Assembly: GCA_020058765.1 (NCBI GenBank)
Contig: JAGVDM010000004.1
Coordinates: forward strand, 281,390 to 345,389
Length of the DNA: 64,000 nucleotides
Direction of reading: 5' to 3'
Origin: Candidatus Peribacterales bacterium
Lineage (GTDB): Bacteria > Patescibacteriota > Gracilibacteria > Peribacterales > Peribacteraceae
In this document: positions 40,468 through 48,257 of the stretch, one piece after another
Layout of the letters: each line of letters opens with the position of its first letter
How positions within the stretch are numbered: position 1 is the first letter of the stretch
Notes under the pieces: model-generated
What the model saw: only the letters and a program-made list of their open reading frames with translations
Databases searched by the model: none
Told to the model about the DNA's origin: nothing
Program-made: the position numbers and the translations under genes

Positions 40468-41466
40468 TTATTTCCCATGAAACTTCTCATGCACTTCTTT
40501 GAGCTGTGGATTTGTCACGTGCGTGTAGATCTGCGTGGTGCCTAGGTCCTTGTGCCCCAGCATTTCTTGCACACTGCGCAAATCCGCGCCATTGCGCAGT
40601 AGATCGGTCGCGAAGGAGTGCCGCAGCGTATGTGGCGACGGGTCGCTCACAATGCCAGCCTTCAGCGCATACTTCTTTACAGCGTTATAAATAGAAATGC
40701 GCGACAGACGGAAGTTTTCGCCCGGTGGCGCAATCATCACCGCGCGTTCCGGAGCACGAATGAACAGGGGACTGAGCTCATCTGTTCGGCTCTCCATGTA
40801 GTCCTTGAGGGCGAGTACTGCACTATCCGAGAGGAACACCACGCGAATCTTCCCCCGCTTCCCTCGCACGCTGATCTCCCGCGTGTTGTAGTTCAGGTCT
40901 TTGGTATTCAGGCTCCGCAGCTCCGCCAAGCGGAGGCCGGTACTAAAGAACAGCTCCAGTATCGCCTTGTCGCGCTTCCCCGCCCTTGTACTGGTATCCG
41001 GCGCACTCAGTAAGCGACCCAACTCGTCGTGGTTCATCACTTTCACCTGCCGTTCTTCTTCTTTAAAGCGCGTTACCCTATCCGGCGGGTACACATCCAT
41101 CTCTTCTTCCTGCAGTAAGTACCGCAAGAACGCTCGCAACACCGTTAAGTTGTGGTTTTTACTCCGCACGCTCAGTTCCCCACCTAATTTTGTGCGATAC
41201 AGATGAAGTTCAGATTTATAGACACGAATGAGGCCCTTATCGATCTCTTTTGGGTCCTGGATACCGGAGAGCCGGGCAAAGACGCTCAGAGCGCGTGTAT
41301 AGGCCTCGACCGTCAGAGGGGACTTATTCTCCTCACTGCGCAGAAATACAAGATATCGTTCTATTGCGCGATTCAGTGGAGAATCTTTCGTTTGCGCAGG
41401 GGCAGGTGATTGATGGGGTCGGGGAGTCATGGCTGGGGGAGAGGCCTGTGGAAGAGTTTTCCACAT
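40468..41466 (-). CDS. Tyrosine recombinase, XerC/XerD type
   Basis: A 332-residue site-specific recombinase. It has the SAM-like N-terminal domain (RAIERYLVFLRSEENKSPLT), and a catalytic domain with Arg in STGLRLAELRSL, the Lys region VRGKRGKIRVV, HTLRHSFATDLLRNG, LGHKDLGTTQ and the nucleophile Tyr in IYTHVTNPQL. It could be the chromosomal dimer-resolving Xer or an element-borne integrase; the AT-rich insert next to it favours asking the second question. Start 41466 has TATGTT 11 bases upstream; ATG 41430 is an alternative. Confidence 0.9.
   Translation of the reverse strand: MWKTLPQASPPAMTPRPHQSPAPAQTKDSPLNRAIERYLVFLRSEENKSPLTVEAYTRALSVFARLSGIQDPKEIDKGLIRVYKSELHLYRTKLGGELSVRSKNHNLTVLRAFLRYLLQEEEMDVYPPDRVTRFKEEERQVKVMNHDELGRLLSAPDTSTRAGKRDKAILELFFSTGLRLAELRSLNTKDLNYNTREISVRGKRGKIRVVFLSDSAVLALKDYMESRTDELSPLFIRAPERAVMIAPPGENFRLSRISIYNAVKKYALKAGIVSDPSPHTLRHSFATDLLRNGADLRSVQEMLGHKDLGTTQIYTHVTNPQLKEVHEKFHGK
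41447..41465. repeat. TGTGGAA...TTCCACA inverted repeat with a DnaA-box-like half
   Basis: Seven-base arms around GAGTT cover the first codons of the recombinase gene. The right half TTTTCCACA (41457-41465) matches the DnaA-box consensus, the same word as at 10568. Confidence 0.4.
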
Positions 41467-41655
41467 TTCCTGAACTTAACATAATGCATTTTATGTTAAT
41501 CATTCAATTGACAGAAATACGGATGATGCCTGCTAGTAGCAGAAGTGCCCTACATGTTGTGCTGCACGATTTGTGTTCAATGGAGTGGTTCTGCGTAGGG
41601 GAAAGCGCAGAAGTTTGACTACGTATAAAAATTGTATTCATAGTCACACACAGTA
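41467..41655. other. Non-coding stretch upstream of the recombinase
   Basis: 189 bases without a convincing gene. It holds the 41476-41499 inverted repeat and a TTGACA at 41508-41513 on the + strand. It could hold a small RNA or a recombination site, but nothing is recognised. Confidence 0.4.
41476..41499. repeat. AT-rich inverted repeat at the recombinase promoter
   Basis: TTAACATAA and TTATGTTAA (9-base arms) around TGCATT. It contains the likely -10 (TATGTT) of the recombinase gene, so binding here would control it; it could also be a recombination core. Confidence 0.5.
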
Positions 41656-42285
41656 CTATTCTGCATCTCCCCCATCGAACCCTCCCCCGTCGGCTCCAAA
41701 CAAGGTGTAATACCCCAGTCCCAGAGCCTCTCGCAGCACATTTCGGACTTCGAATGCCCTACTGGGTGCAGCTTCAGCTGGTGCCGTATCCAGAGTCCCC
41801 CACCCCATAAGCCACGCTAAATAGCGAATACGGGCGAGGTGGTAGCGGTCGCTCACGGCCACAACCCCGTTACAGTCCTCGGTAAGCGGGCGAGCAAAGA
41901 GGAGATTCTGCTGCGTAGAACGCGACGAATCCTCAATTTGCGTGTCTGCAGGGTCTATACCGAGCTCTACGGCCAAGGTGCGCATAACTTCGGCTTCGCT
42001 CGTTTGGTAGCGGTCCCCGCGGCCGCCTGTGAAGATGAAACGTTCCACATCCCCGCGAGCATGGAGCTCCACAGCAGCCTGCACGCGGCGGGTAATGCCG
42101 GGGCCGGGGGAATCGCCATTGCGCACAGCTGCGCCGAACACGAGCGCACATTCCACTGGGAAGTGCGCTGTACCAGGGAACGACGTGATCACGAGTGCCA
42201 CAAACCCCACGTACGCCAGCACAACCGCAACCGGAATGGCGAGCAGGGGTGCGAGCACAAGAATGACAATGCGCTTTGCGGTCAT
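41656..42285 (-). CDS. DUF218 (YdcF/SanA-like) membrane-anchored protein
   Basis: A 209-residue protein with one N-terminal membrane helix (IVILVLAPLLAIPVAVVLAY) and a DUF218 domain: ALVFGAAVRNGDSPGPGITR, FIFTGGRGDRYQTSEAEVM, IEDSSRSTQQNLLFARPL and the SDRYHLARI segment. SanA/YdcF proteins are linked to envelope barrier and wall function. The ATG at 42285 overlaps the stop of the upstream gene (ATGA), so the pair is translationally coupled. Confidence 0.88.
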   Translation of the reverse strand: MTAKRIVILVLAPLLAIPVAVVLAYVGFVALVITSFPGTAHFPVECALVFGAAVRNGDSPGPGITRRVQAAVELHARGDVERFIFTGGRGDRYQTSEAEVMRTLAVELGIDPADTQIEDSSRSTQQNLLFARPLTEDCNGVVAVSDRYHLARIRYLAWLMGWGTLDTAPAEAAPSRAFEVRNVLREALGLGYYTLFGADGGGFDGGDAE

Positions 42286-43877
42286 CGATCGCCGATACGA
42301 ATGGTGATGTGATACGGAATCGTAGGGAGCACGCGGTTCCACGGCGGCCACACGCTCACACCTGCACGTTCCACCTGCGGGAAGTTGCGCACGATGCGTT
42401 GCGCTTCATCGATGGATTTCCCCAGCACCGCTTGGCGAACCTCCTTGGCGAACTTCGCACCGGGCGGCGTGAGCGGATCGAGCACGGCCTGTTGCGTACC
42501 CGAAAGGTCTACGGTGAGCTTGATCCACGAGAGGTCATCGGAATAGTCGATAACGTGCACTACTAAGCGATCCATGCGGATGGTTTCGGGGAGCAGGCGC
42601 TTGCCTGTTTCGATGTGGCTCATGAGCTCATCGCGCAAAAGCGAGAGGATGTACTGTGCATCGTAGCCGTACGCGGTGTACACCACCGATCCCTGCACGG
42701 GGATGCTCGCGACTTCCTCACCAATGAACTGTGTGGGGATCACAAACCCGGTGAATGCGTAGGTGGTGAGCTCGTCGTAGTAGAGACGCGTGAGCACTTC
42801 GCTGGGGTGCTCTTGGTTGTAGAGGAGAATCTCCTCATCCACCATTTGGCTAGCCAGAGCCACAAGCTCTGAGCGCAGCTGCTTTTCGGCAACGTCCAAA
42901 TCCTTCTGCCGAAGAATCGTACGGAAGGACGTTTGTCCACCTTCGCCTGCCTTGGTGTTCACTCCGTAGACCAAGTGGCGCTCTGTTTCGCCGAGGCCGG
43001 GGAACTGCCACTGCAACCCTTCGGGTACGTTGCCGCGCTCCCCGAGCACTTCGCCATACAGGTCGACGTCGTCGGCAATCGCCGTGACTTCTACCTCTTG
43101 CCCCGGGTCGACAAAGACCGAATCCTCCAGCCGGAATACCATGCCGGCTTGGTTGGTGAGGCGCGAACCTTTGCGCAAGCTGTACTGCTCGGCCATCTTG
43201 TTCACGATCTTCATAGGCATGCGTGCACTCGTGCCTTCAAACTCCTTGCTGATGTGATCGAACGTGATCGTGCGATCGATCTGCACAGTGATCGGCTTGA
43301 GCTCTACGGTACGCACGCGCTCAGGGATATCCAGCAATGCGCCCGTTTGCACCAAGAAGATGTTGGACGTTTGGCTCAGGATGTCCTCACGCGGAGTCAC
43401 AGTGATGGTGGATGACGGGAGTAAACGTAGGAACACGAATCCAAAGAGGATTACGCTCATGCCCACAAGGATCCAAATGCGCAGCTTAGGGATGCTGAGC
43501 AGACCCATAGCCTGCAGTCGGCTGCGCAGCTGCTGCCGCCAGAGTTGCGGGGAAAACTCGCGCACTGCATCGCTGAACTGCGCATGCCCTTCTAGCAGGG
43601 AGCGCAGGTCTTGCAATCGATCGATGACACGAATCCCCCGCGATCGTGCTTGTGCGGCAACGGCTTTGTCTCGCGTGGCCAGTCGCACGCGCCCCGAGAG
43701 CTTGGCAATGGAACTGAGGAACGCCTTCCCCTGCTCCGGCCCCGCTGCAAGTGCGGCATCCGCCACTGCAGAAAACACCACGAGCACCTCGCCCTGTGTG
43801 TCGCGCACGCGCCGGAGGAGCGCATTCCACGACTCCCCTTCTTCGAGGAAGAGCGCGGTGAGGTACTTTGGGGACAT
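42282..43877 (-). CDS. Membrane protein with Baseplate_J-like domain
   Basis: A 531-residue protein with a cytosolic N-terminal region (residues 1-130), one membrane helix (about 133-153, LRIWILVGMSVILFGFVFLR) and a large external part. The external part has the Baseplate_J/gp47-like pattern (SLRKGSRLTNQAGMVFRLED, then VDPGQEVEVTAIADDVDLYG). Proteins of this type are common in CPR genomes and their role is unknown; a tail-like or surface assembly is a guess. The first 110 residues may resemble an Rx of nucleotide-binding fold (EVLVVFSAVADAAL) but this is unclear. It is coupled to the DUF218 gene. Confidence 0.8.
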   Translation of the reverse strand: MSPKYLTALFLEEGESWNALLRRVRDTQGEVLVVFSAVADAALAAGPEQGKAFLSSIAKLSGRVRLATRDKAVAAQARSRGIRVIDRLQDLRSLLEGHAQFSDAVREFSPQLWRQQLRSRLQAMGLLSIPKLRIWILVGMSVILFGFVFLRLLPSSTITVTPREDILSQTSNIFLVQTGALLDIPERVRTVELKPITVQIDRTITFDHISKEFEGTSARMPMKIVNKMAEQYSLRKGSRLTNQAGMVFRLEDSVFVDPGQEVEVTAIADDVDLYGEVLGERGNVPEGLQWQFPGLGETERHLVYGVNTKAGEGGQTSFRTILRQKDLDVAEKQLRSELVALASQMVDEEILLYNQEHPSEVLTRLYYDELTTYAFTGFVIPTQFIGEEVASIPVQGSVVYTAYGYDAQYILSLLRDELMSHIETGKRLLPETIRMDRLVVHVIDYSDDLSWIKLTVDLSGTQQAVLDPLTPPGAKFAKEVRQAVLGKSIDEAQRIVRNFPQVERAGVSVWPPWNRVLPTIPYHITIRIGDR

Positions 43878-43932
43878 GGGGAAAAGACGTCGAGGGGAAC
43901 AAGTACGCGAGCCAGTCTACCACTTCACGCGA

Positions 43933-45363
43933 TCATCTGCGGCGCTTCTTTGTTCCGCGTGATGTTCGCTTTGCGGGAGCGCGCTTGGTTGATGCTTTTT
44001 TTGCCTTGGTCTTCTTTGCTGGTTTCTTCTTTGCCTTCAAAAGTGTCTTCTTCTTGGCTGGCTTCTTTTTGGCTGCCGCAGATTTCTTCGCCTTCTTTGC
44101 TGCCTTCTTCTTGGCTGCAGGTTTCTTTGTGCGTGCGACAGGTGTCGCCGACTTCACTGCAGGTGTGTGCTTGGCTGCATGCTCCAGCGCGGCAATCGCC
44201 GGGAGCGTTTTGCCGCCGAGGAACTCGAGCATGGCACCGCCAGCCGTGCTCACGAAGGTGTAGGCCTTGAGCGAATACTTGTAGCGCGCGTGGAAGTCCA
44301 GCGTATCACCACCACCAATTATAGTGACTGCGCCCCGCTTGGTTGCCTTGGCCACAGCCTCAGCGATGCGCTTGGTGGCATGGGAAAACCGATTGAATTC
44401 ATACAGACCGAGTGGACCATTCCAGATGATGGTCTCTGCTTTTTGCAGCACGGCAACGTAGCGATCGATCGTCACTTTGCCGATGTCGAATATCTTCATG
44501 TCTCCAACGACATCTTCCACAGGCAAGTTGAGCTTCTGCGCCTTTTCTGCAGCTTCGCTCGCCACCACCGCATCACGCGGAACATGCACCTTCGCGTGAT
44601 TGGGCTTTTCGCTCTCGAGCATAATCTCCTGCGCGAGCGGCACGCGCTCTTCTTCGTAGCGGGATTCGGCCACATCGAAACCGCGAGCGGCAATGAACGT
44701 ATTGGCAATACACCCACCGAGCAGGATGTCATCCCCCTTGGTGAGGAACTGCTGCACCACCGGGACCTTCGTTTCCATCTTGGCGCCGCTAATGATGAGC
44801 ACCATAGGGCGCCCAGGGTTCTTGGTGGCCAGTGACAAATGTTTCACTTCGTCCGCCAACTGCAAACCCGCATACGACGGGAGCAGTTTGGGCAAGCCCA
44901 CCATGCTCGCATCGGCGCGGTGACTATTGGTAAAGGCATCGTTTACGTACACATCACCGAGTGCGGCAAGCGCCTTGGCAAAGGCGGGGTCGTTCTTCTT
45001 CTCGCCGGGTTCGTAACGCAAGTTTTCGAGCAGCAGCACTTGCCCGGGCTTGAGGGATTTGGCGAGTGCGAGCGTTGCTGCTCCAGTGCACTTCGGCGCA
45101 AAGAGTACGGTCGTCTTCAGAAGTTTTTTGAGCACAGGCACGAGCGGCTCTTGGCTGAATTCCTTCTCGCGTTTCTCTGTTGGTCTGCCTTGGTGTGCAA
45201 GCAGCACAAGAGATGCTCCACTCTTGAGGATGAACTTCATGGTAGGCACCAGTGCCTCAACGCGCGAAGCATCGGTGACTTTCCCGTGCTCCAGTGGCAC
45301 ATCAAAGCCCGCGCGCAGGAGTACGCGTTTGCCTTTGAGCGAAGCGTGATCAAGCGTCAACAT
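43933..45363 (-). CDS. pgk: Phosphoglycerate kinase with histone H1-like C-terminal tail
   Basis: PGK makes ATP from 1,3-bisphosphoglycerate. Residues 1-399 are a complete PGK with LLRAGFDVPLEHGKVTDASR, LAHQGRP, the VNDAFTNSHRADASMVG segment, KMETKVPVVQQFL, the ATP-site IIGGGDT, VSTAGGAMLEFLGGKTLPAI and the usual end. A further 77 residues are almost only Lys, Ala, Pro, Arg and Thr (KKPAAKKKAAKKAKKSAAAK and similar), like histone H1/AlgP tails. No stop or shift separates them. ATG 45363 is chosen; GTG 45375 touches the -10. Confidence 0.95.
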   Translation of the reverse strand: MLTLDHASLKGKRVLLRAGFDVPLEHGKVTDASRVEALVPTMKFILKSGASLVLLAHQGRPTEKREKEFSQEPLVPVLKKLLKTTVLFAPKCTGAATLALAKSLKPGQVLLLENLRYEPGEKKNDPAFAKALAALGDVYVNDAFTNSHRADASMVGLPKLLPSYAGLQLADEVKHLSLATKNPGRPMVLIISGAKMETKVPVVQQFLTKGDDILLGGCIANTFIAARGFDVAESRYEEERVPLAQEIMLESEKPNHAKVHVPRDAVVASEAAEKAQKLNLPVEDVVGDMKIFDIGKVTIDRYVAVLQKAETIIWNGPLGLYEFNRFSHATKRIAEAVAKATKRGAVTIIGGGDTLDFHARYKYSLKAYTFVSTAGGAMLEFLGGKTLPAIAALEHAAKHTPAVKSATPVARTKKPAAKKKAAKKAKKSAAAKKKPAKKKTLLKAKKKPAKKTKAKKASTKRAPAKRTSRGTKKRRR

Positions 45364-45375
45364 AGGATGAGACAC

Positions 45376-45403
45376 ATTCTACTCATACTGCGGCAAGTGT
45401 CAG
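45376..45403 (-). promoter_or_regulatory. pgk promoter
   Basis: On the reverse strand CTGACA (45398-45403), a 16-base spacer and TAGAAT (45376-45381), giving a leader of about 5 bases before the ATG at 45363. Confidence 0.6.
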
Positions 45404-45439
45404 TTGACGTAGGGGAATTCCATGGAAGCGGGGCACAAC

Positions 45440-45477
45440 AAAAACGAGGTGGGAGCGGCATCCAAGCCACTCCCACC
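45440..45477 (-). terminator. Terminator of the AroE-like gene
   Basis: On the reverse strand a GGTGGGAG/CTCCCACC stem extended by GGC/GCC, then TCGTTTTTG. It insulates the 45905 gene from pgk. Confidence 0.75.
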
Positions 45478-45521
45478 CGTCAGGAGGGTCGCAGCCCGAA
45501 GAAAGCAAAAGGCTGCAACTG

Positions 45522-45905
45522 CTACGAGTCTACTCCTAGAGGCTCTGGGCTCAAGAATGCAGTTGCACAATCGGGCACGCTGGCAAACCCCGTCAGCACA
45601 CCACCGGTATTGGTAATGTAGCGCACACTATCCGTGTGCTTCGCTGCAGGATCCAATCGATCCAAGAGCGGCAGCACAGCCCGTCCCAGATCGGGCGCCA
45701 CAATGTACGCGCGCCGATCGAAGTGGAACATCTCACTCAACCGTTCGGGAAGTGTTGCTTCTGTAGCGGGGTACTTACTCATTGCGGCATCCATCCCCTG
45801 CTCGCGAAACCAGGCATTCCACGTTTTGAGCACGCTTGAGCACTCTGGCGAGGAACCAAGATAGCCGTAGAGTTCCCGATGGGGGGACGTGCGCGGATGG
45901 GACAT
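45522..45905 (-). CDS. Orphan protein resembling the N-terminal domain of shikimate dehydrogenase, catalytic residues lost
   Basis: A 127-residue protein matching the AroE substrate-binding domain along its length: ELYGYLGSSPECSSVLKTWN for the AVFGNPIAHS start, GMDAAMSKYPA, AVLPLLDRLDPAAKHTDSVR for the VLPLLDELDPxAxxIGAVN helix, and TGGVLTGFASVPD for DGRLVGYNTDG. The catalytic Lys after the P (NVTxPxK) is replaced in VAPDLGRAV, and the NTD Asp is displaced. The NADP-binding half is absent. So it is unlikely to be an active dehydrogenase. The assignment is by eye. Confidence 0.55.
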   Translation of the reverse strand: MSHPRTSPHRELYGYLGSSPECSSVLKTWNAWFREQGMDAAMSKYPATEATLPERLSEMFHFDRRAYIVAPDLGRAVLPLLDRLDPAAKHTDSVRYITNTGGVLTGFASVPDCATAFLSPEPLGVDS

Positions 45906-45911
45906 GGCAAT

Positions 45912-45917
45912 AGTATC
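45912..45917 (-). promoter_or_regulatory. -10 box for the AroE-like gene
   Basis: GATACT on the reverse strand, exactly 6 bases before the ATG at 45905. Confidence 0.5.
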
Positions 45918-45995
45918 CCCTGGAGGGGTTCCGCGCGCCACGGGGGGTGAAGGGGCAAGTGGAGCGGGAGTTGGCGCGCGGTGCGCTTTCTTTGC

Positions 45996-46026
45996 TTCTT
46001 TCTTTGTCGGGAAGACAAAGAAAGAA
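45996..46026. repeat. Inverted repeat with the CTTTGTC/GACAAAG core
   Basis: TTCTTTCTTTGTC and GACAAAGAAAGAA (13-base arms) around GGGAA. The core is shared with the palindrome at 35595-35624. Confidence 0.65.
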
Positions 46027-46039
46027 TGTGTGCACGCAC

Positions 46040-46046
46040 GGAGGAG
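46040..46046 (+). promoter_or_regulatory. Shine-Dalgarno of the WecA-like gene
   Basis: GGAGGAG, 6 bases before the ATG at 46053. It is the only strong ribosome binding site I found, so this gene has a normal leader. Confidence 0.75.
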
Positions 46047-46052
46047 TATATG

Positions 46053-47126
46053 ATGCGCAGCGTGACTATAGACCTCTTGCTGCCCGCCCTCGCGGCATTC
46101 GGCTTCGCGGCGCTGCTCCACCTCCTCGCGCTCCGACTGTTCCCAAAGATTGGCCTGCTCGATTTCCCCGAACGCTACGGACTCACGCGCAAGCGACTCC
46201 CCTACCCCACAGGCATACTTTCTGTATGCACGTTCCTCTTCGTGTTTGCCATCACGAGCGAGAGTAGTCTGCAGGGCATGGGCATTGCCGTGGGCACGGC
46301 ACTGCTCGCATTCGTGTGCCTGCTCGATGACCGCATGCGACTCCCTGCCGCACTTCGGCTGGGCACGCAGGTGTGCGTCGCCGTGATCATCTTTCTGCTC
46401 GGCACGCGGATCTACACCATCACCAATCCCCTGCTGCCAGAAGGGATTCTGGATCTGGATAACTGGGTGATCGCGTCTGCAATATTCCGCAATCCACCCG
46501 TGTGGAGCGGGCTCTTCACCGTGGCATGGTTACTGCTCACGATCAATGCACTCAACTGGTTCGATGGCATTCCGGGGCAGGTATCGCTCCTCTCGTGCAT
46601 TGGGTTTGCGGTTATTGGCATGCTCGCCGTGAGCCCGCGCGTGGAGCACTTAGACCCAGGCGCGCAGGCAGCACTCGCGACACTTGCGTTCATCCTCTCG
46701 GGCATTGCCGCCGCAGGATTACTCTTCGATTTCCCGCCAGCACGCGTACTCATGGGCGATACGGGCGCTATGTTCTTTGGCCTCATGCTCGGCGTGCTCA
46801 CCATCTACGCCGGTGGCAAAGTGGCCACGGCATTCTTGGTGCTCGGTGTGCCGCTCATCGATAGCGGAATCGTGATTCTCAAACGGATGATGAAAGGGAG
46901 ATCACCACTCAAAGGGAGTGCGAGCGGCGAACACCTCCATCACCTGCTGCTCGCCGCGGGGTGGAGTGATCGACAGGTGGTACTGCTCACCGCAAGCATT
47001 GGTACTGCCTTTGGCGTCACAGCGCTCTTCCTTGGTACACAGCAAAAAATTGCTGCTGGTGCCGCGCTTCTCGTGCTCATCTTGTGGCTACATTGGTACG
47101 CAGCCAAACACAGCCGAGTGGTTTAA
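46053..47126 (+). CDS. WecA-like undecaprenyl-phosphate GlcNAc-1-phosphate transferase
   Basis: A 357-residue multi-spanning GT4-superfamily (MraY/WecA) enzyme that loads a sugar-1-phosphate on the lipid carrier to start surface polysaccharide. It has the FVCLLDDRMRLPAALRLG first Asp motif, ALNWFDGIPGQ, RVLMGDTGAMFFGLMLG and the C-terminal EHLHHLLLAAG His loop. It differs from MraY by lacking the HHHFE form. ATG 46053 is set by the Shine-Dalgarno; ATG 46050 is next to it. The gene ends in a 4-base stop overlap with the convergent desaturase gene. Confidence 0.9.
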   Translation: MRSVTIDLLLPALAAFGFAALLHLLALRLFPKIGLLDFPERYGLTRKRLPYPTGILSVCTFLFVFAITSESSLQGMGIAVGTALLAFVCLLDDRMRLPAALRLGTQVCVAVIIFLLGTRIYTITNPLLPEGILDLDNWVIASAIFRNPPVWSGLFTVAWLLLTINALNWFDGIPGQVSLLSCIGFAVIGMLAVSPRVEHLDPGAQAALATLAFILSGIAAAGLLFDFPPARVLMGDTGAMFFGLMLGVLTIYAGGKVATAFLVLGVPLIDSGIVILKRMMKGRSPLKGSASGEHLHHLLLAAGWSDRQVVLLTASIGTAFGVTALFLGTQQKIAAGAALLVLILWLHWYAAKHSRVV

Positions 47127-48208
47127 GTGCGATCGACAAGCCAACTGAATTCGTGCTCAGGCGCATCGGCAGGCGGCGTCCATTTGTCGCTTCTTCGCTG
47201 CACGATATTCTGTAAACGCACGATACGCTTCTGTGCGTCTGCAGCTTCGTCGTCATTCACGCCTTGCACTGGGAGCGCGTTCCACTTGCCATCGGTATGG
47301 CGTTCCGCGATGCCCCATTTTTTGAGGAGCTGCCCAGATATCTCTGCGTAGTCTTGGGTGGTGTACACACCCACGCGTTGCGCGTGCACAGAGAACGCAT
47401 CGTACGATGCGCCGGGGGCGAGCACTTCACCCGTGCGATAGCGAACCTCGCGCATGTTGTGCGCTGGCATCACTACACCGTGCTCCATCATTTCTGCGAT
47501 CGCCTTGATCATGCCATTCGGATCGCTCTGCAACATGACCTGCGCGAAGTCACTGTAGATTTTGCCATGTGCGGTTTCGTCTTTCGCGATGGTGCGACAG
47601 ATCTCCGCAACCAAAGGTGCATGCTGCTCTTCTGCTCGGCGTGCCACATTCATATGGGATACCTGCGTGGCGCGTTCCTGGAACGACGTGTAGTAAAACC
47701 CCTTGTACGGATCGGTTTGCACACCAATATCCATACCGTCTTCGATGAGTAACTGCTTGGATCCTTCGCGAGCGCGTTGATCGATACGATCGCTCAAGAA
47801 GAGTAACCGATCGAGGAGAGTGCCATGACGCGCTTCCTCTGCAGTCCACTGACGGATCCACTGCGAGAGCGGGCGGTTCTCGGAATGTGGATCGCCTGTT
47901 TCTGTGGGTAAACCCTCGGTTTGAAAAATGCGCGACGTGTAGGTAGGCAATCCTTCCTCGGTGAGGGTATCGCCAACGAGCACTATAAGGAGCTGCGGCG
48001 AAAGCTTGTTCATTTGTGCACGCACATCCCCCACCATGTCGGCAGTGAGCAGGTCGGACGGCTGCCACACATTCACAATGCCCTTTTGCGCAGTAACGGT
48101 ACGCAGCGAAATATCTCCATTCATCAGACGCCGCTCTAGCTCTGCCATCGCCTCCCGGCGACCGGGGAGTGCTGGCATCTCCGGTGATTTCCCCTCAGCA
48201 GTATTCAC
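47123..48208 (-). CDS. Acyl-ACP desaturase family (fatty acid desaturase type 2)
   Basis: A 361-residue soluble di-iron desaturase. It has both iron-binding helices, with Glu125-x2-His128 in TAEEARHG and Glu211-x2-His214 in AKDETAHG. The YYTSFQERATQVSHMNVARR segment with Glu178 is very close to plant stearoyl-ACP desaturases, as is VVMPAHNM. Such enzymes place a double bond in acyl-ACP. A host-derived acyl substrate is likely, since no fatty-acid synthesis gene is in the window. GTG 48208 has TAGGCT 6 bases upstream. The tail after about residue 320 is unlike the family. Confidence 0.85.
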   Translation of the reverse strand: MNTAEGKSPEMPALPGRREAMAELERRLMNGDISLRTVTAQKGIVNVWQPSDLLTADMVGDVRAQMNKLSPQLLIVLVGDTLTEEGLPTYTSRIFQTEGLPTETGDPHSENRPLSQWIRQWTAEEARHGTLLDRLLFLSDRIDQRAREGSKQLLIEDGMDIGVQTDPYKGFYYTSFQERATQVSHMNVARRAEEQHAPLVAEICRTIAKDETAHGKIYSDFAQVMLQSDPNGMIKAIAEMMEHGVVMPAHNMREVRYRTGEVLAPGASYDAFSVHAQRVGVYTTQDYAEISGQLLKKWGIAERHTDGKWNALPVQGVNDDEAADAQKRIVRLQNIVQRRSDKWTPPADAPEHEFSWLVDRT

Positions 48209-48214
48209 GAAGGA

Positions 48215-48220
48215 AGCCTA
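48215..48220 (-). promoter_or_regulatory. -10 box for the desaturase gene
   Basis: TAGGCT on the reverse strand, 6 bases before the GTG at 48208. Confidence 0.5.
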
Positions 48221-48238
48221 CAGCAGGCACACATCTGG

Positions 48239-48247
48239 TGCTAGAAT
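48239..48247 (+). promoter_or_regulatory. Extended -10 for the NIF3-like gene
   Basis: TGC-TAGAAT ends 10 bases before the ATG at 48258. Confidence 0.5.
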
Positions 48248-48257
48248 TCGCGAGAAA

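Noticed and set aside
43868..44263. A Phe/Ala-rich frame on the + strand opposite the pgk tail.
   Set aside because: It is the complement of the Lys/Ala codons of the tail; the PGK frame is continuous through it.
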